From DASPXY01 sp038227745 (lineage in GTDB: Bacteria > Planctomycetota > Planctomycetia > Gemmatales > Gemmataceae): DNA of 8,349 nucleotides. The translations under genes were made by a program, and so were the position numbers. Below the pieces are notes generated by a model that was not told the DNA's origin, made no database searches, and was given only the letters and a program-made list of their open reading frames with translations. Location of the stretch: NCBI GenBank assembly GCA_038227745.1, contig JBBRPS010000463.1, forward strand, positions 1-8,349, in the 5' to 3' direction. This document shows positions 1 through 6,063 of the stretch, piece after piece; position 1 is the stretch's first letter; each line of letters starts with the position of its first letter.

Positions 1-251
1 CCTCAAGGCGCACCCGCTGGCTCGCCTCGAGGACTTTACACCGCTCTCGGCATGTCCTTCGCGGAAGAGAGGCACGGCGAAGGCCCACTGCACCGCGCCG
101 CCCGCATTGGCGATCTCGTGTGGTCAATTAAGAAAGAGCTTTTCAGCCACCAGGCGAGTCGCCGCCTCGTTGTCCGCCGGATCACCTCGGGCCGGAAGGT
201 CATCGGAAAGCTCCGCCGACGCTTCCCCTCACGACGCTCCGGCTGTTCCCC
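1..251. other. No confident gene; possible decayed coding remnant on the minus strand
   Basis: I see no intact gene here. On the minus strand one frame runs from base 228 to the left edge with GC-rich third positions and protein-like composition. It has 34 codons including DDLPARGDPADNEAATRLVAEK, a TGA at 124-126, then 41 more codons including HEIANAGGAVQWAFAVPLF up to the window edge. It has no ATG, lies directly behind another TGA (229-231), and I do not recognise its family. It could be a decayed gene, two gene pieces, or chance in GC-rich DNA. The alternative 55-codon minus ORF at 36-203 and the plus-strand frame from base 52 have poorer codon use and are less likely. Confidence 0.25.
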
Positions 252-488
252 TCACCGGGCCTTGAGGCGGACCGCCGCGGCGGCGGGGCCGCCCGGGCCG
301 AACCTTGCCAGCCTCTCTGCCTCGCCCTCGTTGGTGATCCCGGACTGGACGAGCGTGTGATACCCGGGCCGGGCCAACTCCATCGCTTCCCACTCCGTCT
401 GCTCACAGACGGCGTTCATCCCGTCCGTTTTCCCGTGGAGGGTCATCTTGTAGACGACCCACGATATAACCTTCTCCGTCTTCGTCAT
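252..488 (-). CDS. Small conserved-looking hypothetical protein (78 aa)
   Basis: The function is unknown. The 78-codon frame starts with ATG at 488 and ends with TGA at 252-254. This start is chosen over upstream in-frame starts because a strong purine-rich site, GGGGAGG on the minus strand (495-501), lies six bases before it, and a sigma70-like promoter lies about 40 bases upstream. The N-terminus (MTKTEKVISWVVYKMTLHGK) mixes hydrophobic and basic residues. The middle is acidic and aromatic (EQTEWEAMELARPGYHTL), and the C-terminus ends in a Gly/Ala-rich tail after GEAERLARFG. There is no signal peptide, one Cys near residue 28, and no metal-binding motif. It is transcribed divergently from the tssE-tssF operon, so a regulatory link is possible but is only an inference from position. 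Confidence 0.68.
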   Translation of the reverse strand: MTKTEKVISWVVYKMTLHGKTDGMNAVCEQTEWEAMELARPGYHTLVQSGITNEGEAERLARFGPGGPAAAAVRLKAR

Positions 489-494
489 CGCGTC

Positions 495-501
495 CCTCCC
501 C
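495..501 (-). promoter_or_regulatory. Ribosome binding site fixing the start of the 78-aa gene
   Basis: The minus strand reads GGGGAGG, six bases before the ATG at 486-488. It is a near-ideal Shine-Dalgarno match. It is the main reason for placing the start here rather than in the longer frame that stays open to base 755 across the promoter. Confidence 0.65.
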
Positions 502-530
502 GTTCGGCTCACCCAGGAGCGCAAAAGATT

Positions 531-559
531 AATATACCACACAATCGTGTGCCGAGCAA
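531..559 (-). promoter_or_regulatory. Sigma70-like promoter with inverted repeat in the spacer
   Basis: Read on the minus strand, TTGCTC (complement of 554-559) and TATATT (complement of 531-536) are separated by exactly 17 bases. The -10 element matches consensus at 5 of 6 positions and the -35 element at 3 of 6, including the leading TTG. This AT-rich patch stands out in very GC-rich DNA. Transcription would start near 524 and give a leader of about 36 bases for the 78-aa gene. The spacer carries an inverted repeat, CACAC-AATC-GTGTG (538-551), a plausible operator for a small dimeric repressor. Confidence 0.5.
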
Positions 560-598
560 GGAAACGCGGCACGCGCGGCAGCCCTCTCCCTGGTATTT

Positions 599-628
599 TA
601 CGGCGCCGTATGGTGGAATGAGTATACT
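599..628 (+). promoter_or_regulatory. Candidate promoter and operator region of the tssE-tssF operon
   Basis: A TATACT element (623-628) matches the sigma70 -10 consensus at 5 of 6 positions and lies 50 bases before the tssE start. No good -35 hexamer sits 16-18 bases upstream. That position is instead occupied by a perfect 12-base palindrome, TACGGCGCCGTA (599-610). A promoter with a poor -35 and a palindrome in its place would fit activator-dependent transcription, but this is inferred from sequence shape alone. Confidence 0.28.
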
Positions 629-678
629 GCCCTGGCCGCGGCGGTCGCGGCTCGACGAGGCGACAAGCAGGAGACGGC

Positions 679-1158
679 ATGGCCATCACGAACGGGCAAC
701 AGGGAGTGCTGCCCTCGATCCTGGACCGCCTGATCGACCCCCAGTCGAGCGGCACCGAAGCGCGGCAGGGCTACAGCCTCGCGCAGATCCTCGAGGTGGT
801 GCGCCGCGACCTGGAAGATCTCCTCAACACCCGGCAGACGGTGACGCGGCTGCCGCGCGACCGGTCGCGCCTGGCCAACTCCATCTACGCCTTCGGCCTG
901 CCCGACCTGGTCTCGCTCAACGCCATCACGCCGGCGCAGCGCGAGGAGATCGCCCGCACCCTCGAGCTCACCGTGAGCCGCTTCGAGCCGCGCCTGCGCG
1001 ACGTCCGCGCCACGCTCATGCAGAATGAGGAGGACGCCAAGCAGCGCGCGATCCGCTTTCGTATCGACGCCAAGGTCGGCGCCGACCCCGCGCCGCACGC
1101 CACCTTCGACAGCGTCCTGGAACTGACCACCGGGCAGCACTCCGTCCGTCCGGCCTGA
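679..1158 (+). CDS. tssE: Type VI secretion baseplate protein TssE (gp25-like)
   Basis: TssE is the T6SS counterpart of phage T4 gp25. It sits at the cytoplasmic baseplate, bridges the TssF/TssG wedge to the first sheath ring and helps start sheath polymerisation. This 159-residue protein is close to the usual family length. It shows the typical N-terminal SILDRLID helix (13-20), the VRRDLEDLLNTR segment (41-52), the FGLPD turn (72-76), and the conserved Glu-Pro-Arg of the gp25 fold in RFEPRLRDV (residues 101-109). These are followed by FRIDAKV and a final TFDSVLELTTG strand. The ATG is supported by AGGAG at 669-673, five bases upstream. The stop is two bases before tssF, so the two genes are almost certainly cotranscribed and translationally coupled. 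Confidence 0.9.
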   Translation: MAITNGQQGVLPSILDRLIDPQSSGTEARQGYSLAQILEVVRRDLEDLLNTRQTVTRLPRDRSRLANSIYAFGLPDLVSLNAITPAQREEIARTLELTVSRFEPRLRDVRATLMQNEEDAKQRAIRFRIDAKVGADPAPHATFDSVLELTTGQHSVRPA

Positions 1159-1160
1159 CC

Positions 1161-3017
1161 ATGAGCGATGCCCTCGAAAGCTATTACGAGCGCGAGCTGG
1201 CGTTCGTGCAGGAGTTTGCCCAGCGATTCGCCCTGCAGTTCCCCGCCGAGGCGGGCCGGCTGCTGCCCGACTACGGCCTGACCGTCGATCCCCACGCGGA
1301 GCGCTTCATTGAGGGCTTCGCCCTCCTCGCCGGCCGCGTCCGCTACAAGATCGACGGCGAGTTCCCCGAACTGACCGAGTCGCTGCTGGGCGTCCTGTAC
1401 CCGCACCTCCTCACGCCCGTGCCGTCGCTGGCCATCGCTCAGGTCGAACCGTACCCGTTTCGGCCGACGCCGCCGACTGGGGCCGTCGTCCCGCGCGGCA
1501 CGCGCCTGCGCACCCGGCCGCTCGGCAAGCCGCCGCAGCCGTGCCGCTGGCGCACCGGCTACCCCGTCACCCTCTGGCCCGTCGTCCTGACCGACGCCCG
1601 CGTCCTGCCGGCCCCGCTGCCCTACGGCATGAGCCCGCCGCCGCGTACCGCCGCCGCCCTTGTGCTGCGCCTCGAGTGCGACGGCGGCCTGCGCTTCGGC
1701 GACCTCGCCCTCGACCGCCTGCGATTCTACCTCAGCGGCGAGAAGCAGATGATCGCCAACCTCTACGAGCTGCTCTTCAACCACGTCGCGCGCGTCGTCG
1801 TCCGCGACCCGGACGACCCGGGTAAGGCGCCGGTGGTGCTGTCGCCCGCCGAGTGCCTGGCGCAGGTCGGCTTCGAGCTGGACGAGGGGCTGCTGCCCTG
1901 GCCGGAGCACTCGTTCGTTGGCTACCGGCTGCTGACGGAGCTGTTCAGCTTCCGCGACAAGTTCCTGTTCGCCGACCTCGGCGGCTGGGAACAGGTGCGC
2001 CGGGCCGGCTTCGGGGCGCGGGCGGAGGTCGTCCTGTTCCTCAACCAGACGCAGGCGAACGTCGAGCAGGGCGTCAGCGCCCGGACCTTCCTCCTGGGCT
2101 GTACGCCCGTGGTGAACCTGTTCGAGCAGAGCGCCGAGCCGGTTACGGTCACGCACACGCGCCCGGAGTACCGCCTGGTGCCGTCGCGCGCGACGCCGCT
2201 GGGCGCCGAGGTCCACTCCGTGGACGCGGTCGCCTACCTCGACCCGGGGCTGCCCGGGCCGCTGGAGGTCCGGCCGTTCTACCGCTTCGGCCACGACGAG
2301 ACGCGGCAGACGCGGCACGCCTTCTACTACGCATCGCGGCGGGCCTCGCCGGTCGCCGACGACCGCGGCACGGAGGTCTACCTGGTGCTGATCGACCGCG
2401 CGTTCGACCCGCGGCTGCCGTCCGAGGCGATGCTGGACGTGCGGACGACGTGCAGCAACCGCGACCTGCCCAGTCGCTACCAGCGCGGCGGCGATGTGCT
2501 GCTGCCCGAGGGCGCGGCGCTGCCGGGGTCGGTGCGCTGCCTGCAAGCGCCGACGCCGCCGCTGCGGCCGCCGCTGCGGCGGGCGGCCCACTGGCGGCTG
2601 CTGGCGCAGAACGTCCTCAACCACGTCCCCCTGTCCGACGCCGCGGAGGGGCGGGCGGCCTTGCAGGAGATCCTGCGGCTCTGCGACTTCGCCGACCCGG
2701 CGGCGGGGCAGCAGCTCCTGACCGCCGTCAACCGCCAGATGGTCGAGGGCATCGTCGGCCTGCAGGCCCGGCGCGTCCTCGGCCGGGCGCGTGGCCGCGA
2801 GCGCTTCGGCTACTGCCGCGGCACCGAGTTCACCCTGGACCTCGACGAGCAGAAGTACGTCGGCAGCGGCGCCCTGCTGTTCGCCTCCGTGCTGGAGCGC
2901 TTCCTGGGCCTGTACGCCGCCGTCAATTCCTTCAGCCAGCTCGTCGCCCGGACCAGACAAGGAGAAGGGATCCTGAAGAAATGGCCGCCGCGCGCCGCGG
3001 AGCAGCAGCTCCTGTAA
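1161..3017 (+). CDS. tssF: Type VI secretion baseplate protein TssF (ImpG/VasA family)
   Basis: TssF forms the T6SS baseplate wedge with TssG (usually two TssF per TssG) and with TssK and TssE. The wedge docks on the membrane complex and surrounds the VgrG/Hcp hub in the cytoplasm. The 618-residue length is normal for the family. The N-terminus is diagnostic: YYERELAFVQEFA (8-20), AGRLL, DPHAERFIEGFALLAGRV (43-60), DGEFPELTESLLGVLYPHLL (65-84) and TPVPS. The end, KKWPPRAAEQQLL, is also typical. No separate Shine-Dalgarno is visible; the gene follows the tssE stop after two bases and probably relies on coupling. No tssG follows; a terminator-like hairpin comes 50 bases after the stop. Long open frames inside it on both strands are composition shadows. 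Confidence 0.93.
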   Translation: MSDALESYYERELAFVQEFAQRFALQFPAEAGRLLPDYGLTVDPHAERFIEGFALLAGRVRYKIDGEFPELTESLLGVLYPHLLTPVPSLAIAQVEPYPFRPTPPTGAVVPRGTRLRTRPLGKPPQPCRWRTGYPVTLWPVVLTDARVLPAPLPYGMSPPPRTAAALVLRLECDGGLRFGDLALDRLRFYLSGEKQMIANLYELLFNHVARVVVRDPDDPGKAPVVLSPAECLAQVGFELDEGLLPWPEHSFVGYRLLTELFSFRDKFLFADLGGWEQVRRAGFGARAEVVLFLNQTQANVEQGVSARTFLLGCTPVVNLFEQSAEPVTVTHTRPEYRLVPSRATPLGAEVHSVDAVAYLDPGLPGPLEVRPFYRFGHDETRQTRHAFYYASRRASPVADDRGTEVYLVLIDRAFDPRLPSEAMLDVRTTCSNRDLPSRYQRGGDVLLPEGAALPGSVRCLQAPTPPLRPPLRRAAHWRLLAQNVLNHVPLSDAAEGRAALQEILRLCDFADPAAGQQLLTAVNRQMVEGIVGLQARRVLGRARGRERFGYCRGTEFTLDLDEQKYVGSGALLFASVLERFLGLYAAVNSFSQLVARTRQGEGILKKWPPRAAEQQLL

Positions 3018-3067
3018 CCCCGCCCGCGTCTGGGGCGGCAGGGGCGACGCCGTCCCTCACGGAGCGT

Positions 3068-3103
3068 CCGTGGCGCGAGCGGCCGGCCGTGCCAGGGTTT
3101 TTT
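3068..3103 (+). terminator. Probable intrinsic terminator of the tssE-tssF operon
   Basis: TGGCGCG (3071-3077) pairs with CGTGCCA (3088-3094), with one G-U wobble. Beyond one mismatch the stem extends with CC (3068-3069) against GG (3096-3097). A T6 run (3098-3103), rare in this GC-rich DNA, follows immediately. The loop is 10 bases and itself GC-rich. The position, 50 bases after the tssF stop and ahead of convergent genes, fits termination. Read on the minus strand the hairpin has no following T run, so it appears one-directional. Confidence 0.6.
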
Positions 3104-3116
3104 CGGACGATGCTGC

Positions 3117-3212
3117 TTACCGGCTCGGGGGCGGCGCCTCTTCCTTGCGCAGCTTGCAGGCACACGGCCCCTGCAACCAGGTCTGCCCGGCCATCGCGCG
3201 GGGGCAGCTCAC
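3117..3212 (-). CDS. Possible 31-aa Cys-containing peptide overlapping the glycosyltransferase stop
   Basis: A 31-codon frame begins with GTG at 3212, in the GTGA four-base overlap with the glycosyltransferase stop codon (3209-3211), and ends with TAA at 3117-3119. An internal ATG (codon 7) could be the start instead. Support is the coupled-gene geometry and codon use: nearly every third position is G or C. The peptide carries MAGQTWLQGPCACKLRKEE, with Cys at 3, 17 and 19, and a Pro-rich end. It has no signal peptide or membrane segment, and I do not recognise it. It may be a real downstream member of the glycosyltransferase operon or a chance frame; homologues with the same arrangement would decide. 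Confidence 0.32.
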   Translation of the reverse strand: MSCPRAMAGQTWLQGPCACKLRKEEAPPPSR

Positions 3213-4060
3213 GGCTTCGCTTCGGGGACGGGGGCGCCGTGGGCGAAGGTGCGCGTGCCGAAGTGATGCACGAACAGGTCACGGCACACCGCCAGCGAGT
3301 ACCCCGCCTGCCGCGCCTTGCTGCTCAGCACGTCGGTGTCAAAGAGGCCCAGGCCCTCGCTCTCCAGCAGTGGCCCCAGCCGCCCCAACACCTCGCGCTT
3401 GAGCAAGAGGCAGAAGCCGCCCAGGCGCTCGGCCTGCAGCCACTTGCCGCGCTCCTTCTCCCGGAACTGGCGGGCGAAGGTGTGGACGGCGCTGACATCC
3501 ACCAGGGGCTCGAGTGGGCCGGCGGAGTCACGGCCGACCTTGCGCGGGCCGACGCGGTAGGGGACGGCCTCGACGAGTTGGGGGGGTGCCGCGTAGTTGC
3601 TCATCGGCCCGGCCAGCCCGACCCCGAAGGATAGCGACGCCAGGGCGACCAGCTGCGTCAGCCAGCCCTCCGGCACCACCGTGTCATTGTTCAGCAGCAC
3701 CAGGTAGTCGCCGCGCGCCTGCGCCAGCGCCTCCTTGCAGGCGGCGGGGATGTCGAGGTCGGTGGCGGCGCGCACCACCTCGACGCGGCAAGGGGCCGCG
3801 GCGGCCAGGCCGGCGAGGTACTCGGCGGTGCCGTCCAGCGAGCCGATGTCGAGGAAGATCAGCTCGAAAGGGGGGCGGGTGTGCCGCAGCACGCTGGGGA
3901 CACAGAGCTTGGTGTACTCCAGTTGGCCGCAGCAGGGGATGAGGAGGGACGCGAGTCCCGTGCCGGCGACGGCGGGGAGCTGGCCCTGCGGCATCGGCGC
4001 CGGCTGCCCGGGGGCGCGCTCGGCATTCGGCTGCACGACCACGACGCTGTTGCTGCCCAT
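3209..4060 (-). CDS. Family 2 glycosyltransferase (GT-A fold)
   Basis: This 283-residue protein resembles GT2 enzymes, which transfer a sugar from a nucleotide-sugar to a glycan, lipid or protein acceptor at the cytoplasmic side. After a Pro/Gln-rich N-terminal tail of about 35 residues it has the nucleotide-binding start SLLIPCCGQLEYTKLCVPSV (38-57), LIFLDIGSLDGTAEYL (67-82), and the metal-binding DXD-equivalent in GDYLVLLNNDTVVPEGW (117-133; Asn-Asn-Asp at 124-126). The acceptor-side GLFDTDVLSSKARQAGY (237-253) has an Asp where the catalytic base usually lies, and VHHFGTRTF (264-272) is common in related GT2 proteins. The ATG at 4060 is preferred over a longer frame from 4147, which would run through a large hairpin; GGAG lies nine bases upstream (4070-4073). 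No transmembrane helices are seen, so it is probably soluble. Donor and acceptor cannot be told. Confidence 0.85.
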   Translation of the reverse strand: MGSNSVVVVQPNAERAPGQPAPMPQGQLPAVAGTGLASLLIPCCGQLEYTKLCVPSVLRHTRPPFELIFLDIGSLDGTAEYLAGLAAAAPCRVEVVRAATDLDIPAACKEALAQARGDYLVLLNNDTVVPEGWLTQLVALASLSFGVGLAGPMSNYAAPPQLVEAVPYRVGPRKVGRDSAGPLEPLVDVSAVHTFARQFREKERGKWLQAERLGGFCLLLKREVLGRLGPLLESEGLGLFDTDVLSSKARQAGYSLAVCRDLFVHHFGTRTFAHGAPVPEAKP

Positions 4061-4069
4061 GTCTGAGGT

Positions 4070-4073
4070 CTCC
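4070..4073 (-). promoter_or_regulatory. Ribosome binding site supporting the glycosyltransferase start
   Basis: The minus strand reads GGAG, nine bases before the ATG at 4058-4060. The spacing is slightly long but usable. The upstream in-frame start at 4147 would place the 4087-4142 hairpin inside the coding region and add residues unlike any GT2 N-terminus. Confidence 0.45.
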
Positions 4074-4086
4074 GGATGTTTGCCTC

Positions 4087-4142
4087 GTGGGTCAGGACTC
4101 CGCTCCTGATGGGTCGATGTCAGGATTGGAGTCCTGACCCAC
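4087..4142. repeat. Long perfect inverted repeat (REP-like hairpin) between two genes
   Basis: GTGGGTCAGGACTCC (4087-4101) and GGAGTCCTGACCCAC (4128-4142) are a perfect 15-base inverted repeat. Inside it TCCTGA (4104-4109) pairs with TCAGGA (4120-4125) after a small two-base internal mismatch. The whole 56-base element can fold into one stem of over 20 pairs with a short loop. No T run follows on either strand, so it is not a standard terminator. It fills most of the 98-base gap between the methyltransferase and glycosyltransferase genes. A REP-type palindrome, a small non-autonomous element or an mRNA-stabilising hairpin are all possible; only a genome-wide search would show whether it recurs. 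Confidence 0.75.
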
Positions 4143-4158
4143 AACACCTGATCTGTGT

Positions 4159-5961
4159 TCAGCGACGTTGCTCTGTGGCCGCTTCCCCGGCGCCGTGCTC
4201 GGCGGTCGGCCTGTCCTGCGTGGTGGCGTACTTGCTGACGAGGTTGAGCAGCAGCAGGTACTCCTGGCGGCGCTTGCCCTCCAGGCCGCCGAGCACCTCC
4301 GCCTGCTTCTGCACCAGCCGCTCGCGGTACTCCCCCGTCTTGTCCAACTCCAGCCCCTCGGCGATGACCCGGAGGGCCGCGGCGTAATCCCGCTGGCGCT
4401 GGTAGACCCAGGCCAGGTTGTACCGCGCCCGCACGTCACTCTCGTTCACGCGGAGGGCGCGACGGTAGGCGCTCTCGGCCTCGGCGGTGCGGCCCCACTC
4501 GAACAGGCCGTCGCCCAAAGTGCTCCACAGTTCCGCCGAGCACGCCGGGTTGAGCGCCAGCGCCACCTTGGCCAGGTCCACCCCCGCCTTGACGTCCCGC
4601 AAGGAAAAGATCAGGAACATCGCCACTTCATTCAGCAGCACCCAGTTGTACGGCTGCTGCTTGAGGGCGTCGCGGTAGAACGTCGCCGCCAACTCGAACC
4701 GGCCCACGCGGGCGCAGCCCCGCGCCTTGTCGATGTGTTCCTGCTGCCGCCCCTGCGCCGCCGCCCCGAAGCGCTCCTCGAAGCGCAGCCGCGTCGCCAT
4801 GTCCGGCTGGCGGCTGAGCAGCCGCGTGTGGATGCCGCGGGCCGCCTCGTCGCCCGAGGGCTCCAGCAACTGGCAGCGGCCGCCGTCGGCGAAGAAGGCG
4901 TGCAGCAGGGGGAAGTTGACGCCGACGAAGGTGGCCAGGCTGAAGCGCTGGTGCTCGAACTCGTCTTCCCGCGTCGTCTGCGTCTGCCCGTAGTCGTTCA
5001 CCAGGATGAAGCCGTTGTCGTGGACGAGGTCGAGTAACCGCTCCAGCGACTGCAGGGCGCCGTAGGAGTGCAGCAGGCGGCGGGAGTGGCCGCGGGCGTG
5101 GTCGAGGGCGAAGGCGCCGTGGGGCAGGGAGGGGACGTCCACAGGGCGGTAGTCGTACTCCGAGGCGAACAGGCCGTACACCTCGAGCAAGTCGCGCTCC
5201 GCCTCGGGGCCGCCCTTCTTGGCGCGGTCGGCGAGTTGGGCGGCGGTCAGGTCGGTGAAGTCCTGCAGCTTGACGTTGCGGGCCACGCAGGTGCGCACAC
5301 AGAGCTGACGCCGTTGCTCGCCATCGAAGTCGAGGACGGCGGCGGGCAGGCAGTCGAGCAAGTAGTTGAGGAACACGGCGCGCAGCGGCCTGCCCGGTTG
5401 GCCGCGGAACATGAGGTCCCTGGAGAGGGTGTCGCCGGGGCACAGGGCGTCCACGAGGCGGAGGCGGTAGCGGCCGGGGTGGTTGGCGAGGACGCCGTGG
5501 CGGCAGACGTCGCGGAGCATGCGCTCGGAGCGGTCGGCGGCGATGTAGGTCAGCCGCCCGTAGTAGTCCTTGCCGTGCTTGTCACAGAGGGCCATGAAGG
5601 CGTCGAGGAAGTAGCGGGCGAACAGGCCGACGCCGATGCCCAGTTCCAGCACGAAGAAGTCGGGTTCCAGGGTGCCGTCCTTGTCGGCGGCGGCGAGGGC
5701 GGCGAAGAAGACCTCGGCGGCGTTGGTGGACAGGCCGCCGTCGTTGTTGACGACGAAGGGGACGGGGTGGGCGTCGGACAGGAAGGCCTTGTTGCCGCGC
5801 TGGCGCAGGTACTCCTGCCCCAGCCGCCACTCCAGGCTCTCGGCGAGAGGTACGAAGTCCTGCACGACTTCGCGGCTGGCCTGGGAGCGCGCCAGGATCT
5901 CCTCGGCGGAGGAAGGGCGGGCGGGGACCGCGGGGGGACGTTTGGTGGTGCCGGTTGCCAT
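4159..5961 (-). CDS. MidA/NDUFAF7-like SAM methyltransferase fused to C-terminal TPRs
   Basis: This 600-residue two-part protein has a SAM-dependent methyltransferase at about 60-395. The SAM-binding motif I is FFVLELGIGVGLFARYF (102-118), AADRSERML (141-149) follows, and later come AVFLNYLLDCLP (195-206) and NGFILVNDYGQ (316-326). The order of a glycine motif, a 'LLDCLP' motif and an 'xxDYG' motif resembles the MidA/NDUFAF7 family (COG1565), whose mitochondrial member methylates an arginine of a respiratory complex I subunit. Residues 410-540 form about four TPRs, clearest at 478-506 and 512-540, likely a protein-docking arm. A charged tail ends the protein. GGAG seven bases before the ATG supports the start. 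The 102-base gap to the WD40 gene behind it shows only weak promoter candidates, so read-through is possible. The substrate is unknown; the family call is by motif pattern only. Confidence 0.78.
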   Translation of the reverse strand: MATGTTKRPPAVPARPSSAEEILARSQASREVVQDFVPLAESLEWRLGQEYLRQRGNKAFLSDAHPVPFVVNNDGGLSTNAAEVFFAALAAADKDGTLEPDFFVLELGIGVGLFARYFLDAFMALCDKHGKDYYGRLTYIAADRSERMLRDVCRHGVLANHPGRYRLRLVDALCPGDTLSRDLMFRGQPGRPLRAVFLNYLLDCLPAAVLDFDGEQRRQLCVRTCVARNVKLQDFTDLTAAQLADRAKKGGPEAERDLLEVYGLFASEYDYRPVDVPSLPHGAFALDHARGHSRRLLHSYGALQSLERLLDLVHDNGFILVNDYGQTQTTREDEFEHQRFSLATFVGVNFPLLHAFFADGGRCQLLEPSGDEAARGIHTRLLSRQPDMATRLRFEERFGAAAQGRQQEHIDKARGCARVGRFELAATFYRDALKQQPYNWVLLNEVAMFLIFSLRDVKAGVDLAKVALALNPACSAELWSTLGDGLFEWGRTAEAESAYRRALRVNESDVRARYNLAWVYQRQRDYAAALRVIAEGLELDKTGEYRERLVQKQAEVLGGLEGKRRQEYLLLLNLVSKYATTQDRPTAEHGAGEAATEQRR

Positions 5962-6063
5962 GGTGCGACTCCAAAGGGGAGGTTCAGTCCAGAGTGTTCA
6001 CGGGCGTGGCGAACCATCGAAGGGAATAACTCGCCGTATTGAGCCGCGTTCCCTTCCCGGGAC

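Noticed and set aside
885..2960. 691-codon open frame antisense to tssE and tssF
   Set aside because: It is a mirror of strongly GC3-biased coding DNA: Arg/Ala/Gln/Gly-rich, low complexity and without family motifs, while the plus strand gives clear TssE and TssF.
3023..3041. GC-only hairpin CCGCCC/GGGCGG right after the tssF stop as terminator
   Set aside because: The stem is six pairs with no T run; the hairpin at 3068-3103 with T6 is a better terminator.
1853..3634. 593-codon plus-strand frame overlapping tssF and running past its end
   Set aside because: It runs through tssF in a shifted frame, then through the terminator and antisense to the glycosyltransferase; composition is Arg/Ala/Gly/Pro-rich with no recognisable domain.
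4087..4142. Intrinsic terminator of the methyltransferase gene
   Set aside because: The stem is strong, but neither strand has a following T run, so it is listed as a REP-like repeat.
4061..4147. Longer N-terminus for the glycosyltransferase
   Set aside because: It would translate through the 56-base hairpin and has no ribosome site; the ATG at 4060 has GGAG upstream and precedes the GT2 domain at the usual distance.
5068..6042. 324-codon plus-strand frame rich in Val, Gly and Glu
   Set aside because: It is antisense to the methyltransferase half of the TPR protein, which has clear SAM-binding motifs and a good ribosome site.
6025..6052. ECF-type promoter (GGAAC, 17 bases, GTTATT on the minus strand) for the methyltransferase gene
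   Set aside because: It matches ECF-like patterns only loosely and no sigma-factor gene is nearby to set the expected motif; chance is likely.
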